From Burkholderia cepacia (lineage in GTDB: Bacteria; Pseudomonadota; Gammaproteobacteria; Burkholderiales; Burkholderiaceae): 64,000 nucleotides of DNA. Both the position numbers and the translations under genes were made by a program. Positions 51,769 through 60,974 of the stretch are shown here, one piece after another. The stretch lies in the NCBI RefSeq assembly GCF_001718835.1, contig NZ_CP013443.1, forward strand, positions 2,728,001-2,792,000, given 5' to 3'. A model generated the notes under the pieces. That model was not told where the DNA came from. It did not search any database and worked only from the letters and a program-made list of their open reading frames with translations. Each line of letters opens with the position of its first letter. Within the stretch, counting starts at the first letter, position 1.

Positions 51769-52939
51769 GCTTGTTCTCTCTCGCTATTGCATCGACGCGC
51801 ACCATGGCGTCAGGCGCCGGCACGTTCAATAATTCGCCCGCGGCCCGGATCACGCGGGCCGCGCTGAGCGTGGTCAGGCATTCGCTCAGGCTCTCCAGGC
51901 GCTGCTCGCACCCTTCTTTAAGACACGGGACGCAACTGCCTTCGCCCTGCAGCAGATAGACGTTGCCGTGTCGCGCCGTCCCCTTGCGTTGCCACGGGTT
52001 GACCGCCGCGGCCCATCCGTGAGGCCACGGCCCCCAGCGCACCGGATCGGACGGCCCGAACAGCGCCAGCGTCGGCGTACCGGTGGCCGCCGCGATATGC
52101 GTGGCGCTCGTATCCGGGCCCACGTACAGACGCGCGCGTCGAATCATCTCGGCGCTTTCCGCCAATGAAAGCTGCCCGACCCGATTCAGCACGATGCCCG
52201 ACAACCGGCCGGCGATCTGCTCCGCATAATCGCGCTCGGCCGGCGCCGGTCCGCCGCTCAAAGCGATCGCGAATCCTTGAGCGTGCAACCAGGTAGCGAG
52301 CTCGACCCAACCGTCCAGACGCCACAGCTTGTATGCGTACATCGGGAATGGATGCAGCACCACGTACGGCCGCCCCTGCAATTCGCCGGCGCCGTCGAAA
52401 CGCTGTTCGAAACGCGCGACTGCCGCAGCGCCGCGGCCGACGGCGGGAGGTACCACGTCGGCGAGCGGAGTGATGCCGAGCCCGCGCGCCAGCAGCAGGC
52501 CGCTATTGACGGTATGCAGATCGCTGTCGTCGACGACATGGCGATCGAGCATCCAGCGGTTGAACCGCGTGACGCGCTCCGGCGCCAACAGACCGATGCG
52601 CTTGCGGCCCGCGAACCAGCAGTAGAACCGCGCACGATCCGAACTGATCGCGGCGCACGCCAGATCATAGCGACGCCAGATCCGCGCCGCATCGGCGAAA
52701 CGCTCGCCGATGCCGGTACGTTGCGCGACCGTGATCACGCGCCGAACATCCGGATTGTTCTCGAGCACGCCTTCGGTACCGCGGAACACGAGCATGTCGA
52801 TCTGCGCCTGGGGCCAGCGCACCTTCAGCGAACGCACGAGCGGCGTCGTCAGCAGCACGTCGCCGATGCGGCGCGTGCAGACGACCAGGATCGTGCGCGG
52901 GGGGCGGTCGTTGGGAAACAGGTCCAAAACTTGATCCAT
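51761..52939 (-). CDS. Glycosyltransferase family 9, heptosyltransferase III-like
   Basis: A 392-residue GT-B heptosyltransferase. It starts near PRTILVVCTRRIGDVLLTTP, the ADP-heptose family N terminus, and has YVGPDTSATHIAAATGTPTL in the donor site followed by ALFGPSDPVRWGPW. The cysteine-rich CVPCLKEGCEQRL region near the C terminus is typical of the WaaQ/heptosyltransferase III group. It would add a heptose or related sugar to the LPS core. It is upstream of and coupled to the GT2 gene. Confidence 0.87.
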   Translation of the reverse strand: MDQVLDLFPNDRPPRTILVVCTRRIGDVLLTTPLVRSLKVRWPQAQIDMLVFRGTEGVLENNPDVRRVITVAQRTGIGERFADAARIWRRYDLACAAISSDRARFYCWFAGRKRIGLLAPERVTRFNRWMLDRHVVDDSDLHTVNSGLLLARGLGITPLADVVPPAVGRGAAAVARFEQRFDGAGELQGRPYVVLHPFPMYAYKLWRLDGWVELATWLHAQGFAIALSGGPAPAERDYAEQIAGRLSGIVLNRVGQLSLAESAEMIRRARLYVGPDTSATHIAAATGTPTLALFGPSDPVRWGPWPHGWAAAVNPWQRKGTARHGNVYLLQGEGSCVPCLKEGCEQRLESLSECLTTLSAARVIRAAGELLNVPAPDAMVRVDAIARENKHV

Positions 52940-52996
52940 AAATCGGCTGAGCCTCGTTGGTCTCCGTTGGCAATCGGATCGGTATGCTCAGCCCGT

Positions 52997-55900
52997 TCAA
53001 TACGTGATTTCGACGACGCTGCCGTCGAACGCCGCACGCAGCTCCGCGAGCAGCACGTCGCTCGGCTTCACGCGCCATGCGTCGCCGAGGCGCATTTCGC
53101 CTTGCGCCCGCGCGTTGCTGTAGTGAACCTGCACCGCGAGCCCGTTCGGCAGCGGCGCCTGCGGGCGGCGGCCGCCGTCGCGCCCGCCGCCGCGCGGCGC
53201 GGGCGCTTCGACGGCGTTCGCCGCAGCCGGATCGTCCTTCGACACGTGCGGCTCGAGCACGCGGCGCAGTGCGGCCGCGTCGGCGTTGCCGTTCATCGTC
53301 AGCCGCACGGCCTGCGCATAACGGCTACGCGCGCGTTCGAGATCCATCACCGTGTCGGCCGTGAAGCGGATACCGCCCGTGAATGCATCGTTGCGCGCCT
53401 GCCCCTGCACGATCAGCAGTTCGTCTTCCTTGAACAGCGCCTTGTTCGCCTCGAACTGCTCGTTGAAGATCGTGATCTCGCACTGGCCCGAGCCGTCGTC
53501 AAGCAGCGCGATCAGCATCTTGCCGCGCTGGGTCATCTGCGTGCGCAGCGAAGCGATGATGCCGGCCACGAGTTTGTCGCGCCCTTCCTTCAGATCGCCG
53601 ACCTTCTGCCGCACGAAGCGGCGCACCTCATCGCGATACGCATCGAACAGGTGGCCGGACAGGTAGAAGCCCAGCGCGCCCTTTTCTTCCTGCAGGCGGC
53701 GCTTGTCGTCCCACGCGGGCTCGTCGACGAGCGCATGCGCATGCGGCGACTCGGCGCCCATGTCGAACAGGCCGGCCTGCATCGCGTTCGCCTCGGCCTG
53801 GTCGGCCGCTTCCATCGCCAGCGGCACCGACGCGATCAGCTGGGCACGGTTCGTATTCAGCGAATCGAATGCGCCGGCGCGGATCAGCGCCTCGACCGTG
53901 CGGCGGTTGACGACGCGCCGGTCGATCCGTTCGCAGAAGTCGAACAGGTCGGTGAATGCCTTTTCCTCGCGGGCGCGCAGGATTTCCTCGATCGCGTTCT
54001 GGCCGCTGCCCTTCACGGCGCCGAGGCCGTAGCGGATCGTGCGCGAGCGCTTGCCGTCGGCTTCCGCGACCGGCTCGAAGCGGTAATGCGACTGGTTGAT
54101 GTCGGGCGGCAGCACGACGAGGTTGTTCACGATGCAATCGTCGAACAGGATCTTCACCTTGTCGGTGTCGTCCATCGCGAGCGTCATGTTGGCCGCCATG
54201 AATTCGGCCGGATGGTGCGCCTTCAGCCACGCGGTGTGATACGCGAGCAGTGCGTAGGCCGCCGCGTGCGACTTGTTGAAGCCGTAGCCCGCGAACTTCT
54301 CCATCAGGTCGAAGATCTCGTCGGACTTCTCGCGCGTGAGGCCGTTCTTCGCCGCACCCTCGGCGAAGATCTCGCGATGCTTGGCCATCTCCTCGGGCTT
54401 CTTCTTGCCCATCGCGCGACGCAGCAAGTCCGCGCCGCCGAGCGAGTAGCCGCCGATGATCTGCGCCATCTGCATCACCTGCTCCTGATAGACCATGATG
54501 CCGTAGGTCTCTTTCAGGACGGGCTCGACGCGCGGATCCGGATAGTCGACCTTCTCGCGGCCGTGCTTCCGTGCGCAGAAGCTCGGGATCAGGTCCATCG
54601 GGCCCGGACGGTACAACGACACGAGCGCGATGATGTCCTCGAAACGGTCGGGCTGCGCATCCTTCAGCATGCCCTGCATCCCGCGGCTTTCCAGCTGGAA
54701 CACGGCGACCGTGTTGGCCTTCTTCAGGATCTGGAACGAGGCGGGATCGTCGAGCGGCACCTGCGCGAGCGACCAGTCGGCCTTCGACGGATCGAGGCGG
54801 CGGATGTAGCGCTCGGCCCAGTCGAGGATCGTCAGCGTCGTGAGACCCAGAAAGTCGAACTTCACGAGGCCGACGGCTTCGACGTCGTCCTTGTCGTACT
54901 GGCTGACCACGCCGCCGTCGTCGCCCTGCGTGTACAGCGGGCAGAAATCGGTCAGCTTGCCGGGCGCGATCAGCACGCCGCCCGCGTGCATCCCGACGTT
55001 ACGCGTGAGGCCCTCGACGCGCTGCGCGAGGTCGAGCAGCTGGTGCACTTCGTCCTCGTGGTCGTAGCGCTCCTGCAGCTGCGGCTCCTCCTTCATCGCG
55101 TCGGCGATGGTCACGTGCTTGCCCGGCTTGAACGGGATCAGCTTCGCGACGCCGTCGGTGAACATGTAGCCGAGGTCGAGCACGCGGCCGATGTCGCGCA
55201 CCGCCGCCTTCGCGGCCATCGTGCCGAAGGTGGCGATCTGCGACACGGCGTCCGCGCCGTATTTTTCCTTCACGTACTGGATCACGCGATCGCGGCCGTG
55301 CTGGCAGAAGTCGATGTCGAAGTCGGGCATCGACACGCGTTCCGGGTTCAGGAAACGCTCGAACAGCAGGTTGTAGCGCAGCGGGTCGAGATCGGTAATG
55401 CCGAGCGCGTACGCGACCAGCGAACCGGCGCCCGAGCCGCGACCCGGGCCGACCGGCACGCCGTTGTTCTTCGCCCAGTTGATGAAGTCCGCGACGATCA
55501 GGAAGTAGCCGGGAAAGCCCATCTTCGTGATGGTCCCGCACTCGAATTCGAGGCGCTTGTAGTACGTGGCACGCTGCGCGTCGCGTTCGGCTTCGGCCGG
55601 ATACAGCTGGGCGAGACGCGTCTCGAGCCCTTCCTTCGACAGCTGGACCAAGTAGTCGTCGAGCGACATGCCGTCCGGCGTCGGGAACAGCGGCAGCTTC
55701 GGCTTGCCGAGCTCGAGCTTCAGGTTGCAGCGCTTCGCGATCTCGACCGTGTTCGCGATCGCCGACGGCAGGTCGGCGAACAGCGCGGCCATGTCGTCCT
55801 GCGTGCGGAAATACTGGTCGGTCGTGAAGCGCTTCTGGCGCCGCGGATTCGCGAGGATGTCGCCTTCCGAGATGCACACGCGCGCCTCGTGCGCGGTGAA

Positions 55901-56530
55901 ATCGTCGTCGGTCATGAACTGCGTCGGGTGCGTCGCGACGACCGGCAGCTTCAGTGCCGCGGCGAGCGTCGCGGCCTGCTGGATGTACGCCTCGGCGCCC
56001 GGCTGGCCGTAACGCTGCAACTCGATGTAGAAGCCGCCCGGGAACACCTTCGACCAGCGCTCGGCGTGACGGCGCGCGGCTTCTTCATTGCCCGCGGCCA
56101 GCGCGAGCCCGATATCGCCCTGTTGCGCGCCCGACAGCGCGAGCAGCCCCTGCGCGAGCTCGCCGTCGAGCCAGCTCGCGTCGAGTTCCGCACGGCCGCG
56201 GTACTGGTTCGTGAGCCACGCCTTCGACAGCAGCTCGCAGAGATTCAGGTAGCCGACCTTGTCCTTGACGAGCAGCAGCAGGCGCGACGGCTTGTCGCGG
56301 TCGTCGGGATTGGCGATCCAGACGTCGCAGCCGGCGATCGGCTTGATGCCCTTGCCGCGGGCTTCCTGGTAGAAACGGACGAGGCCGAATGCGTTGCCGA
56401 GATCGGTGAGCGCGAGCGCGCCCTGACCGTCCGCGGCCGCCGCCTTGACGATGTCGTCAATGCGCACGATGCCGTCGGCAATCGAGAATTCGGAGTGAAC
56501 GCGAAGATGGACGAAGCGGGGATCTGACAT
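52997..56530 (-). CDS. dnaE: DNA polymerase III alpha subunit
   Basis: The 1177-residue replicative polymerase. The PHP domain opens MSDPRFVHLRVHSEFSIADG. The palm catalytic acids lie in MPDFDIDFCQHGRDRVIQY, with GPGRGSGAGSLVAY before it. The fingers and helix-hairpin-helix follow (GYGFNKSHAAAYALLAYHTAWLK block), then the OB-fold (ITIFNEQFE). The ATG at 56530 has no Shine-Dalgarno site; a -10-like TACAAT lies 7 nt upstream. Similarity does not extend into the longer open frame. Confidence 0.97.
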   Translation of the reverse strand: MSDPRFVHLRVHSEFSIADGIVRIDDIVKAAAADGQGALALTDLGNAFGLVRFYQEARGKGIKPIAGCDVWIANPDDRDKPSRLLLLVKDKVGYLNLCELLSKAWLTNQYRGRAELDASWLDGELAQGLLALSGAQQGDIGLALAAGNEEAARRHAERWSKVFPGGFYIELQRYGQPGAEAYIQQAATLAAALKLPVVATHPTQFMTDDDFTAHEARVCISEGDILANPRRQKRFTTDQYFRTQDDMAALFADLPSAIANTVEIAKRCNLKLELGKPKLPLFPTPDGMSLDDYLVQLSKEGLETRLAQLYPAEAERDAQRATYYKRLEFECGTITKMGFPGYFLIVADFINWAKNNGVPVGPGRGSGAGSLVAYALGITDLDPLRYNLLFERFLNPERVSMPDFDIDFCQHGRDRVIQYVKEKYGADAVSQIATFGTMAAKAAVRDIGRVLDLGYMFTDGVAKLIPFKPGKHVTIADAMKEEPQLQERYDHEDEVHQLLDLAQRVEGLTRNVGMHAGGVLIAPGKLTDFCPLYTQGDDGGVVSQYDKDDVEAVGLVKFDFLGLTTLTILDWAERYIRRLDPSKADWSLAQVPLDDPASFQILKKANTVAVFQLESRGMQGMLKDAQPDRFEDIIALVSLYRPGPMDLIPSFCARKHGREKVDYPDPRVEPVLKETYGIMVYQEQVMQMAQIIGGYSLGGADLLRRAMGKKKPEEMAKHREIFAEGAAKNGLTREKSDEIFDLMEKFAGYGFNKSHAAAYALLAYHTAWLKAHHPAEFMAANMTLAMDDTDKVKILFDDCIVNNLVVLPPDINQSHYRFEPVAEADGKRSRTIRYGLGAVKGSGQNAIEEILRAREEKAFTDLFDFCERIDRRVVNRRTVEALIRAGAFDSLNTNRAQLIASVPLAMEAADQAEANAMQAGLFDMGAESPHAHALVDEPAWDDKRRLQEEKGALGFYLSGHLFDAYRDEVRRFVRQKVGDLKEGRDKLVAGIIASLRTQMTQRGKMLIALLDDGSGQCEITIFNEQFEANKALFKEDELLIVQGQARNDAFTGGIRFTADTVMDLERARSRYAQAVRLTMNGNADAAALRRVLEPHVSKDDPAAANAVEAPAPRGGGRDGGRRPQAPLPNGLAVQVHYSNARAQGEMRLGDAWRVKPSDVLLAELRAAFDGSVVEITY

Positions 56531-56537
56531 GGGCGCT

Positions 56538-56543
56538 ATTGTA
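56538..56543 (-). promoter_or_regulatory. -10-like TACAAT immediately before dnaE
   Basis: TACAAT on the minus strand ends 7 nt before the A of the dnaE ATG, so initiation at the normal distance would start the mRNA at or next to the start codon. The -35 region is poor, with TTGGGC at a 20-nt spacing. Confidence 0.35.
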
Positions 56544-56746
56544 GCCGCCCCGCCGCGCAGGCTGCCCAAAAAATGCCCGCTTTGGCCGTTCGGCCGATGC
56601 ACGCGGCGACGCGTCGCGCGGCTGGCCGATCGGCCAGATACCGATGCCCGCGCCGTTTGCGGGATAATACGGGTTTTCGAATCAACGCCCCGGCTTCGCA
56701 CCCTTTTTTGCGGGCCGCCGTGCGGCCGTTTTCCCGTCGGACCATC

Positions 56747-57610
56747 ATGACCATCGTCAACCTCGCCGCCTATCACTTCGTGTCGCTCGACGCGACCGAG
56801 CAATGGCGCCCGCTCGTCACCGCCCGCTGCAACGAACTCGGCCTGCGCGGCACGATCCTGCTCGCGCCGGAAGGCATCAACCTGTTCATCGCCGGCACGC
56901 GTGAAGCCACCGACGCGTTCATCGCGTACATCCGCCACGATCCGCTGTTCGAGGGCAAGTTCGCGTCGCTGCAGTTCAAGGAAAGCCTGTCCGATTCGCA
57001 GCCGTTCCGCCGGATGCTCGTGCGCCTGAAGCGCGAGATCATCACGATGAAGAAGCCGGCGATCAAGCCGGAACTCGGCCGCGCGCCGTTCGTCGACGCG
57101 CGCACGCTGAAGACGTGGCTCGACCGCGGCCACGACGACACGGGCCGCCCGGTCGTGATGCTCGACACGCGCAATGCATTCGAAGTCGACGTCGGCACGT
57201 TCGACAACGCACTCGACTACCGGATCGACAAGTTCAGCGAATTCCCGGAAGTGATCGACGCGAACCGCGCCGACCTCGAAGGCAAGACGGTCGTGTCGTT
57301 CTGCACGGGCGGCATCCGCTGCGAGAAGGCCGCGATCCACATGAAGGAAATCGGCATCGAGAACGTGTACCAGCTCGAAGGCGGGATCCTGAAATACTTC
57401 GAGGAAGTCGGCGGCGCGCACTATCACGGCGACTGCTTCGTGTTCGACTACCGCACCGCGCTGAACCCGCAACTCCAGCCCACCGAGAACGTCACGTGCT
57501 TCGCGTGCCGCGCGGTCGTCACGCCGGAAGCGCAACAGTCGCCGAGCTACGTGCCCGGCCAGTCGTGCCCGGCCTGCCTGAACGCCGCCAGCGACGTCCG
57601 CGCGGCGTAA
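56747..57610 (+). CDS. trhO: tRNA uridine(34) hydroxylase (rhodanese-domain)
   Basis: A 287-residue TrhO (YceA) protein that makes 5-hydroxyuridine at tRNA position 34 in an oxygen-dependent way. Residues 1-100 are the N-terminal domain, 115-215 the rhodanese domain with Cys186 in SFCTGGIRCEKA, and the C terminus holds a zinc-type pair of CxxC/CxAC (FACRAV, SCPACLN). It is divergent from dnaE and 22 nt before gluQRS. Confidence 0.95.
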   Translation: MTIVNLAAYHFVSLDATEQWRPLVTARCNELGLRGTILLAPEGINLFIAGTREATDAFIAYIRHDPLFEGKFASLQFKESLSDSQPFRRMLVRLKREIITMKKPAIKPELGRAPFVDARTLKTWLDRGHDDTGRPVVMLDTRNAFEVDVGTFDNALDYRIDKFSEFPEVIDANRADLEGKTVVSFCTGGIRCEKAAIHMKEIGIENVYQLEGGILKYFEEVGGAHYHGDCFVFDYRTALNPQLQPTENVTCFACRAVVTPEAQQSPSYVPGQSCPACLNAASDVRAA

Positions 57611-57632
57611 GCGCGTTCCGGCCCGCCCATCG

Positions 57633-58529
57633 ATGAACGGCTATCGCGGCCGCTTCGCGCCGTCGCCCACCGGCCCGCTGCACTTCGGCTCGCTGGTCGG
57701 CGCGCTCGCGAGCTGGCTCGACGCGCGCGCGCACGGCGGCGCATGGCTCGTGCGCATCGAGGATCTCGACGGCCCGCGCACGGTACCCGGCGCGGCCGAC
57801 GACATCCTCGCGACGCTCGCGCATTTCGGGATGACGCCCGACGAGCCGCCCGTCTGGCAAAGCATGCGCGAGGCCGATTACGCGGCCGCGCTCGAGCGGC
57901 TCAAGGCGGCGGGGCTCGTCTATCCGTGCGGCTGCACGCGCAAGGAAATCGCCGACTCGCTGCGCGCCGCGCACGAGCGCCACACGACGCTCGCCTACCC
58001 GGGCACCTGCCGCACCGGCCTGCACGGCAAGCCCGCGCGCGCATGGCGGCTGCGCGTGCCGGACGGCGCTGCCGCGATCGTCACGTTCGACGATCGCTGG
58101 CAGCACACGCAAACGCAGAACCTCGCGACCGAAGTCGGCGATTTCGTGCTGAAACGCGCGGACGGGCAATGGGCGTATCAGCTCGCGGTCGTCGTCGACG
58201 ATGCCGATGCCGGCATCACGCACGTCGTCCGGGGCGCCGACCTGCTCGACTCGACCGCGCGCCAGATCTACCTGCAGCACTGCCTCGGCGTGCCGACCCC
58301 GCGATACCTGCACGTGCCCGTCGTGGTCGACGCGAACGGCGAAAAACTCAGCAAGCAGACGGGCGCGACCGCGCTCGAACGCGACGATCCGCTGCCGGCA
58401 CTGCAGGCTGCGGCCGCGCATCTGGGCCTCGCGCCCGACCACGGCGCGCTGCCGGGCGCAACGCTCGATGCGTTCCACGCAGCCGCAACGGCCGCGTGGG
58501 CGACGCGCTTCGGGCCTCGGGCGAACTAG
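57633..58529 (+). CDS. gluQ: Glutamyl-Q tRNA(Asp) synthetase
   Basis: A 298-residue paralogue of GluRS lacking the anticodon-binding domain; it glutamylates queuosine in tRNA(Asp). The HIGH-like motif is RFAPSPTGPLHFGSL at residues 6-20, the KMSKS-like motif EKLSKQTGA, and the zinc cluster YPCGCTRKE with a later CRTG. Known as gluQRS or yadB. It follows trhO, another tRNA wobble-position modification gene, in the same direction. Confidence 0.95.
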   Translation: MNGYRGRFAPSPTGPLHFGSLVGALASWLDARAHGGAWLVRIEDLDGPRTVPGAADDILATLAHFGMTPDEPPVWQSMREADYAAALERLKAAGLVYPCGCTRKEIADSLRAAHERHTTLAYPGTCRTGLHGKPARAWRLRVPDGAAAIVTFDDRWQHTQTQNLATEVGDFVLKRADGQWAYQLAVVVDDADAGITHVVRGADLLDSTARQIYLQHCLGVPTPRYLHVPVVVDANGEKLSKQTGATALERDDPLPALQAAAAHLGLAPDHGALPGATLDAFHAAATAAWATRFGPRAN

Positions 58530-58697
58530 CTCGCGCGCCGACGCGGGCGTCGCCCTGCGCCGCCGCAATCGATCCGGCACCGATTCTCAGCGATTCCGGG
58601 ACGGCCTTGCGCCGCCGCAAATGAAAAACGGGCACATGCTGCCTGCATGCGCCCGCCTCGCCGCGACCTTTCGATCGCGGCCGATCGCTTGTTACGC

Positions 58698-60164
58698 TTA
58701 CGCCGACGGCTTGCGCGGCATCCCGAACCCGCCGAGCAACGCAGCGACCTGACGCTTCGGCCCCTTCTTCTCGGGCTGCTGCGCAGGCTGCGCGTCGTCC
58801 CGCTGCTTCGCGGGCGCCGACGGCTCGTACGGCTTCAGGAAGAAATCGTCGACCGGCGCTTCGTGGCGACGGTGATGGCCACGCTCGGAGCCGCCCGGGC
58901 GGCGTCCCGACGCACCGCGATGTTCGTCGCGTTCGCGACGGCCGCCCCGTTCGCCGCCGCGCTCACTGCCGCGCTCGTCGTGACGATGGCGCGCCGGCTT
59001 GTCGAGCGTGAGCGTCTGCATTTCGAGCGGACGCTTGATCAGCTTCTCGATATCGGCCAGCTGCTTGCGCTCGTTCGGGCTGCACAGCGACAGCGCGTCG
59101 CCCGTCGCACCCGCGCGGCCGGTACGGCCGATCCGGTGCACGTAGTCTTCCGCGCTGAACGGCAGGTCGAAGTTGATCACGGCGGGCAGTTCGGCGATGT
59201 CGAGGCCGCGCGCAGCCACGTCGGTCGCGACCAGCGCCTCGATCTCGCCGCGCTTGAACGCGTCGAGCGCCTGCATCCGCTCGATCTGCGTCTTGTCGCC
59301 GTGGATTGCCGACGCGACCACGCCGTCGCGCTCGAGATTGCGCGCCAGCCGGCTTGCGCCGATCTTGCTGTTGCAGAACACGATCACCTGCTTGAGCCCG
59401 CGATCGCGCAACAACTGCACGACGGCCGCCTGCTTGTCGCCTTCGGCGACGTCGTAGACGATCTGCGTGACGTTCGCGTTCGTCGAGTTGCTGCGCGCGA
59501 CTTCGATCGTCTGCGGATTGCGCAGGTAGGTCGATGCGAGCTTCTTGATTTCCGGCGAGAAGGTGGCCGAGAACAGCAGTGTCTGGCGCTCCTTCGGCAG
59601 CAGGTTCAGGATGCGCTGCAGATCGGGCAGGAAGCCCATGTCGAGCATCCGGTCGGCCTCGTCGAGCACGAGCATCTGCACCTGGCCGAGGTTCGCCGTC
59701 TTCTGCTGCACGTGGTCGAGCAGGCGGCCCGGCGTCGCGATCAGGATTTCGACGCCGCGGCGCAGTTCGGCCATCTGCGGGTTCATGTCGACGCCGCCGA
59801 ACACGACCGCGCTGCGCAGCGGCGTGTGCTTCCCGTACGCATGCACGTTCGCCGCGACCTGGTCGGCGAGTTCGCGGGTCGGCGTGAGGATCAGCGCGCG
59901 CACCGGGTGGCGCGCCGGTGACGCGCTCGTGTTGGCCTGCGGCAGCAGGCGCTGGAGGATCGGCAGCGAGAAGCTCGCGGTCTTGCCGGTGCCCGTTTGC
60001 GCGGCGCCCATGACGTCGCGGCCGGCGAGCACGACCGGAATGGCCTGCGCCTGGATCGGCGTCGGCGTCGTATAGCCCTGCTCCGCAATGGCTTTCAGGA
60101 TATCGGCGGCAAGGCCGAATTGATCGAAGGTTGCGTCGACGGGCTTGGCGACAGAATCGGACAT
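58698..60164 (-). CDS. rhlE: DEAD-box RNA helicase, RhlE type
   Basis: A 488-residue ATP-dependent RNA helicase. The Q motif lies near residue 14 (FDQFGLAADIL), then AQTGTGKT, PTRELADQ, DEAD in LVLDEADRMLDMGF, SAT in FSATFS, and HRIGRTGRAG. The C-terminal extension (about 375-488) is Arg/Gly/His-rich (ERGGERGGRRERDEHRG) and ends KGPKRQVAALLGGFGMPRK, an RNA-binding tail. A long 5' leader is likely. ATG 60164 was chosen where similarity begins. Confidence 0.93.
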   Translation of the reverse strand: MSDSVAKPVDATFDQFGLAADILKAIAEQGYTTPTPIQAQAIPVVLAGRDVMGAAQTGTGKTASFSLPILQRLLPQANTSASPARHPVRALILTPTRELADQVAANVHAYGKHTPLRSAVVFGGVDMNPQMAELRRGVEILIATPGRLLDHVQQKTANLGQVQMLVLDEADRMLDMGFLPDLQRILNLLPKERQTLLFSATFSPEIKKLASTYLRNPQTIEVARSNSTNANVTQIVYDVAEGDKQAAVVQLLRDRGLKQVIVFCNSKIGASRLARNLERDGVVASAIHGDKTQIERMQALDAFKRGEIEALVATDVAARGLDIAELPAVINFDLPFSAEDYVHRIGRTGRAGATGDALSLCSPNERKQLADIEKLIKRPLEMQTLTLDKPARHRHDERGSERGGERGGRRERDEHRGASGRRPGGSERGHHRRHEAPVDDFFLKPYEPSAPAKQRDDAQPAQQPEKKGPKRQVAALLGGFGMPRKPSA

Positions 60165-60350
60165 GGTGGCGTTTCGCTCAAAAGGCGCGGCGGGGACATC
60201 GTGCGTCAGGCCAGCCGGGCCTGCGCTCATCACAATTCGGAAATAGACGGAGCCGCGGCGCGCCGCGCGGCGCCGCTCTGGCGCGATGGACCATCAGGGC
60301 CCAGGGCCGTGCGGACTCCGTTCGGCGCGAATGCCGGCGGAAAGGGGCGT

Positions 60351-60359
60351 ATTGTAGCA
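60351..60359 (-). promoter_or_regulatory. Extended -10 element for rhlE
   Basis: TGCTACAAT on the minus strand has the TG-N-TAnAAT form of an extended -10, which can work without a good -35. Start would be near 60344, giving a leader of about 180 nt, reminiscent of cold-regulated helicase genes. Confidence 0.5.
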
Positions 60360-60397
60360 CTGCGCGGCCACGTGTCCGTGACAGCCGGGCGCAGCGG

Positions 60398-60436
60398 TCA
60401 AACCGGGCATTCAAACCCGGCGCTCAAACCCGGCAC
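60398..60436. repeat. 13-bp tandem repeat, three copies
   Basis: TCAAACCGGGCAT, TCAAACCCGGCGC and TCAAACCCGGCAC follow without gaps, with a partial TCAGGCGCC after them. They are just upstream of the rhlE promoter element. Confidence 0.8.
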
Positions 60437-60524
60437 TCAGGCGCCGCGGCCGGCGCAACGGTCCGCAAGCAGGTTCGGTCCGGATTCGGCCGGGAATCCT
60501 CCCCGGCAAACCGCCCCGCCCGCA

Positions 60525-60905
60525 TCACCCCTTCTTCTTTTTCTTCTCGACCTGGACACAGTCGCCCAGCAGCGGCGGCGCATTCTGGTCGGCGATCTCG
60601 TCGCGCAGCGTCGCCTCCTTGCCCTTCGTCCACCACGTATAGCGGCCGGCCTGGTAGCGCGCGCCGGACGCCGACACGGTGTCGACGAACAGCATCTGCT
60701 TCCCGTTGACCGGCACGAGCGCGAAGCTCTGGCCGTTGCCCGCGAGCCAGTACGACACGCGCACGGGCTGTTTCTGGTTCGCGCACTGGTAGACGGCGAA
60801 CTGGCGCGAATCGGCATCGATCTCTTCGACGGTCAGTTGCGCGGCATGCGCGACGGAAACGGCGGTGCCGGCGAGCAGGAGCCCGGCGAGGGTTTGACGA
60901 ATCAT
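60525..60905 (-). CDS. MliC-family lysozyme inhibitor
   Basis: A 126-residue secreted protein. The signal peptide is MIRQTLAGLLLAGTAVSVAHA, without a lipobox cysteine, so it is probably periplasmic like PliC. The domain has VYQCANQKQPVRVSYW, then LVPVNGKQMLF, SASGARYQAGRYTWWTKGKEATL, the conserved SGxxY and KGxxA motifs that plug the active site of C-type lysozyme. A Lys-rich end (VEKKKKKG) is unusual. It is downstream of purT by 69 nt on the same strand. Confidence 0.87.
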   Translation of the reverse strand: MIRQTLAGLLLAGTAVSVAHAAQLTVEEIDADSRQFAVYQCANQKQPVRVSYWLAGNGQSFALVPVNGKQMLFVDTVSASGARYQAGRYTWWTKGKEATLRDEIADQNAPPLLGDCVQVEKKKKKG

Positions 60906-60937
60906 GCAGGTCCTCTCACGAGACGTTGTTGCGAGGA

Positions 60938-60959
60938 GGCGCGCCCGCGCGGGCGCGCC
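60938..60959. repeat. 22-nt perfect palindrome between purT and the MliC gene
   Basis: The two halves GGCGCGCCCGC and GCGGGCGCGCC are exact complements. It lies 15 nt after the purT stop on the minus strand and could form a stable stem that weakens read-through into the inhibitor gene. No T run follows. Confidence 0.5.
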
Positions 60960-60974
60960 GGTGTTCGCGCGGCG

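Larger units (their letters stand above)
60165..60524. other. 360-nt intergenic region upstream of rhlE
   Basis: Between rhlE and the lysozyme inhibitor gene. It contains an extended -10 element on the minus strand (60351-60359) and a 13-bp tandem repeat (60398-60436). The sequence from the element to the rhlE ATG, about 180 nt, would be untranslated leader. No coding frame in it has plausible composition. Confidence 0.55.

Noticed and set aside
46596..52939. A transposon or integrase at the edges of the LPS island
   Set aside because: No transposase-like protein, terminal inverted repeats or target duplication could be seen at either end.
52945..52993. Inverted repeat GGCTGAGC...GCTCAGCC after dnaE as a terminator
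   Set aside because: The 8-nt arms are 33 nt apart with no T run, so a terminator stem is doubtful. It could be chance.
52277..56527. A 1416-codon plus-strand open frame opposite dnaE
   Set aside because: It is antisense to dnaE, which has all polymerase motifs. Composition (Arg, His, Asp, Val) is that of a GC-rich shadow frame.
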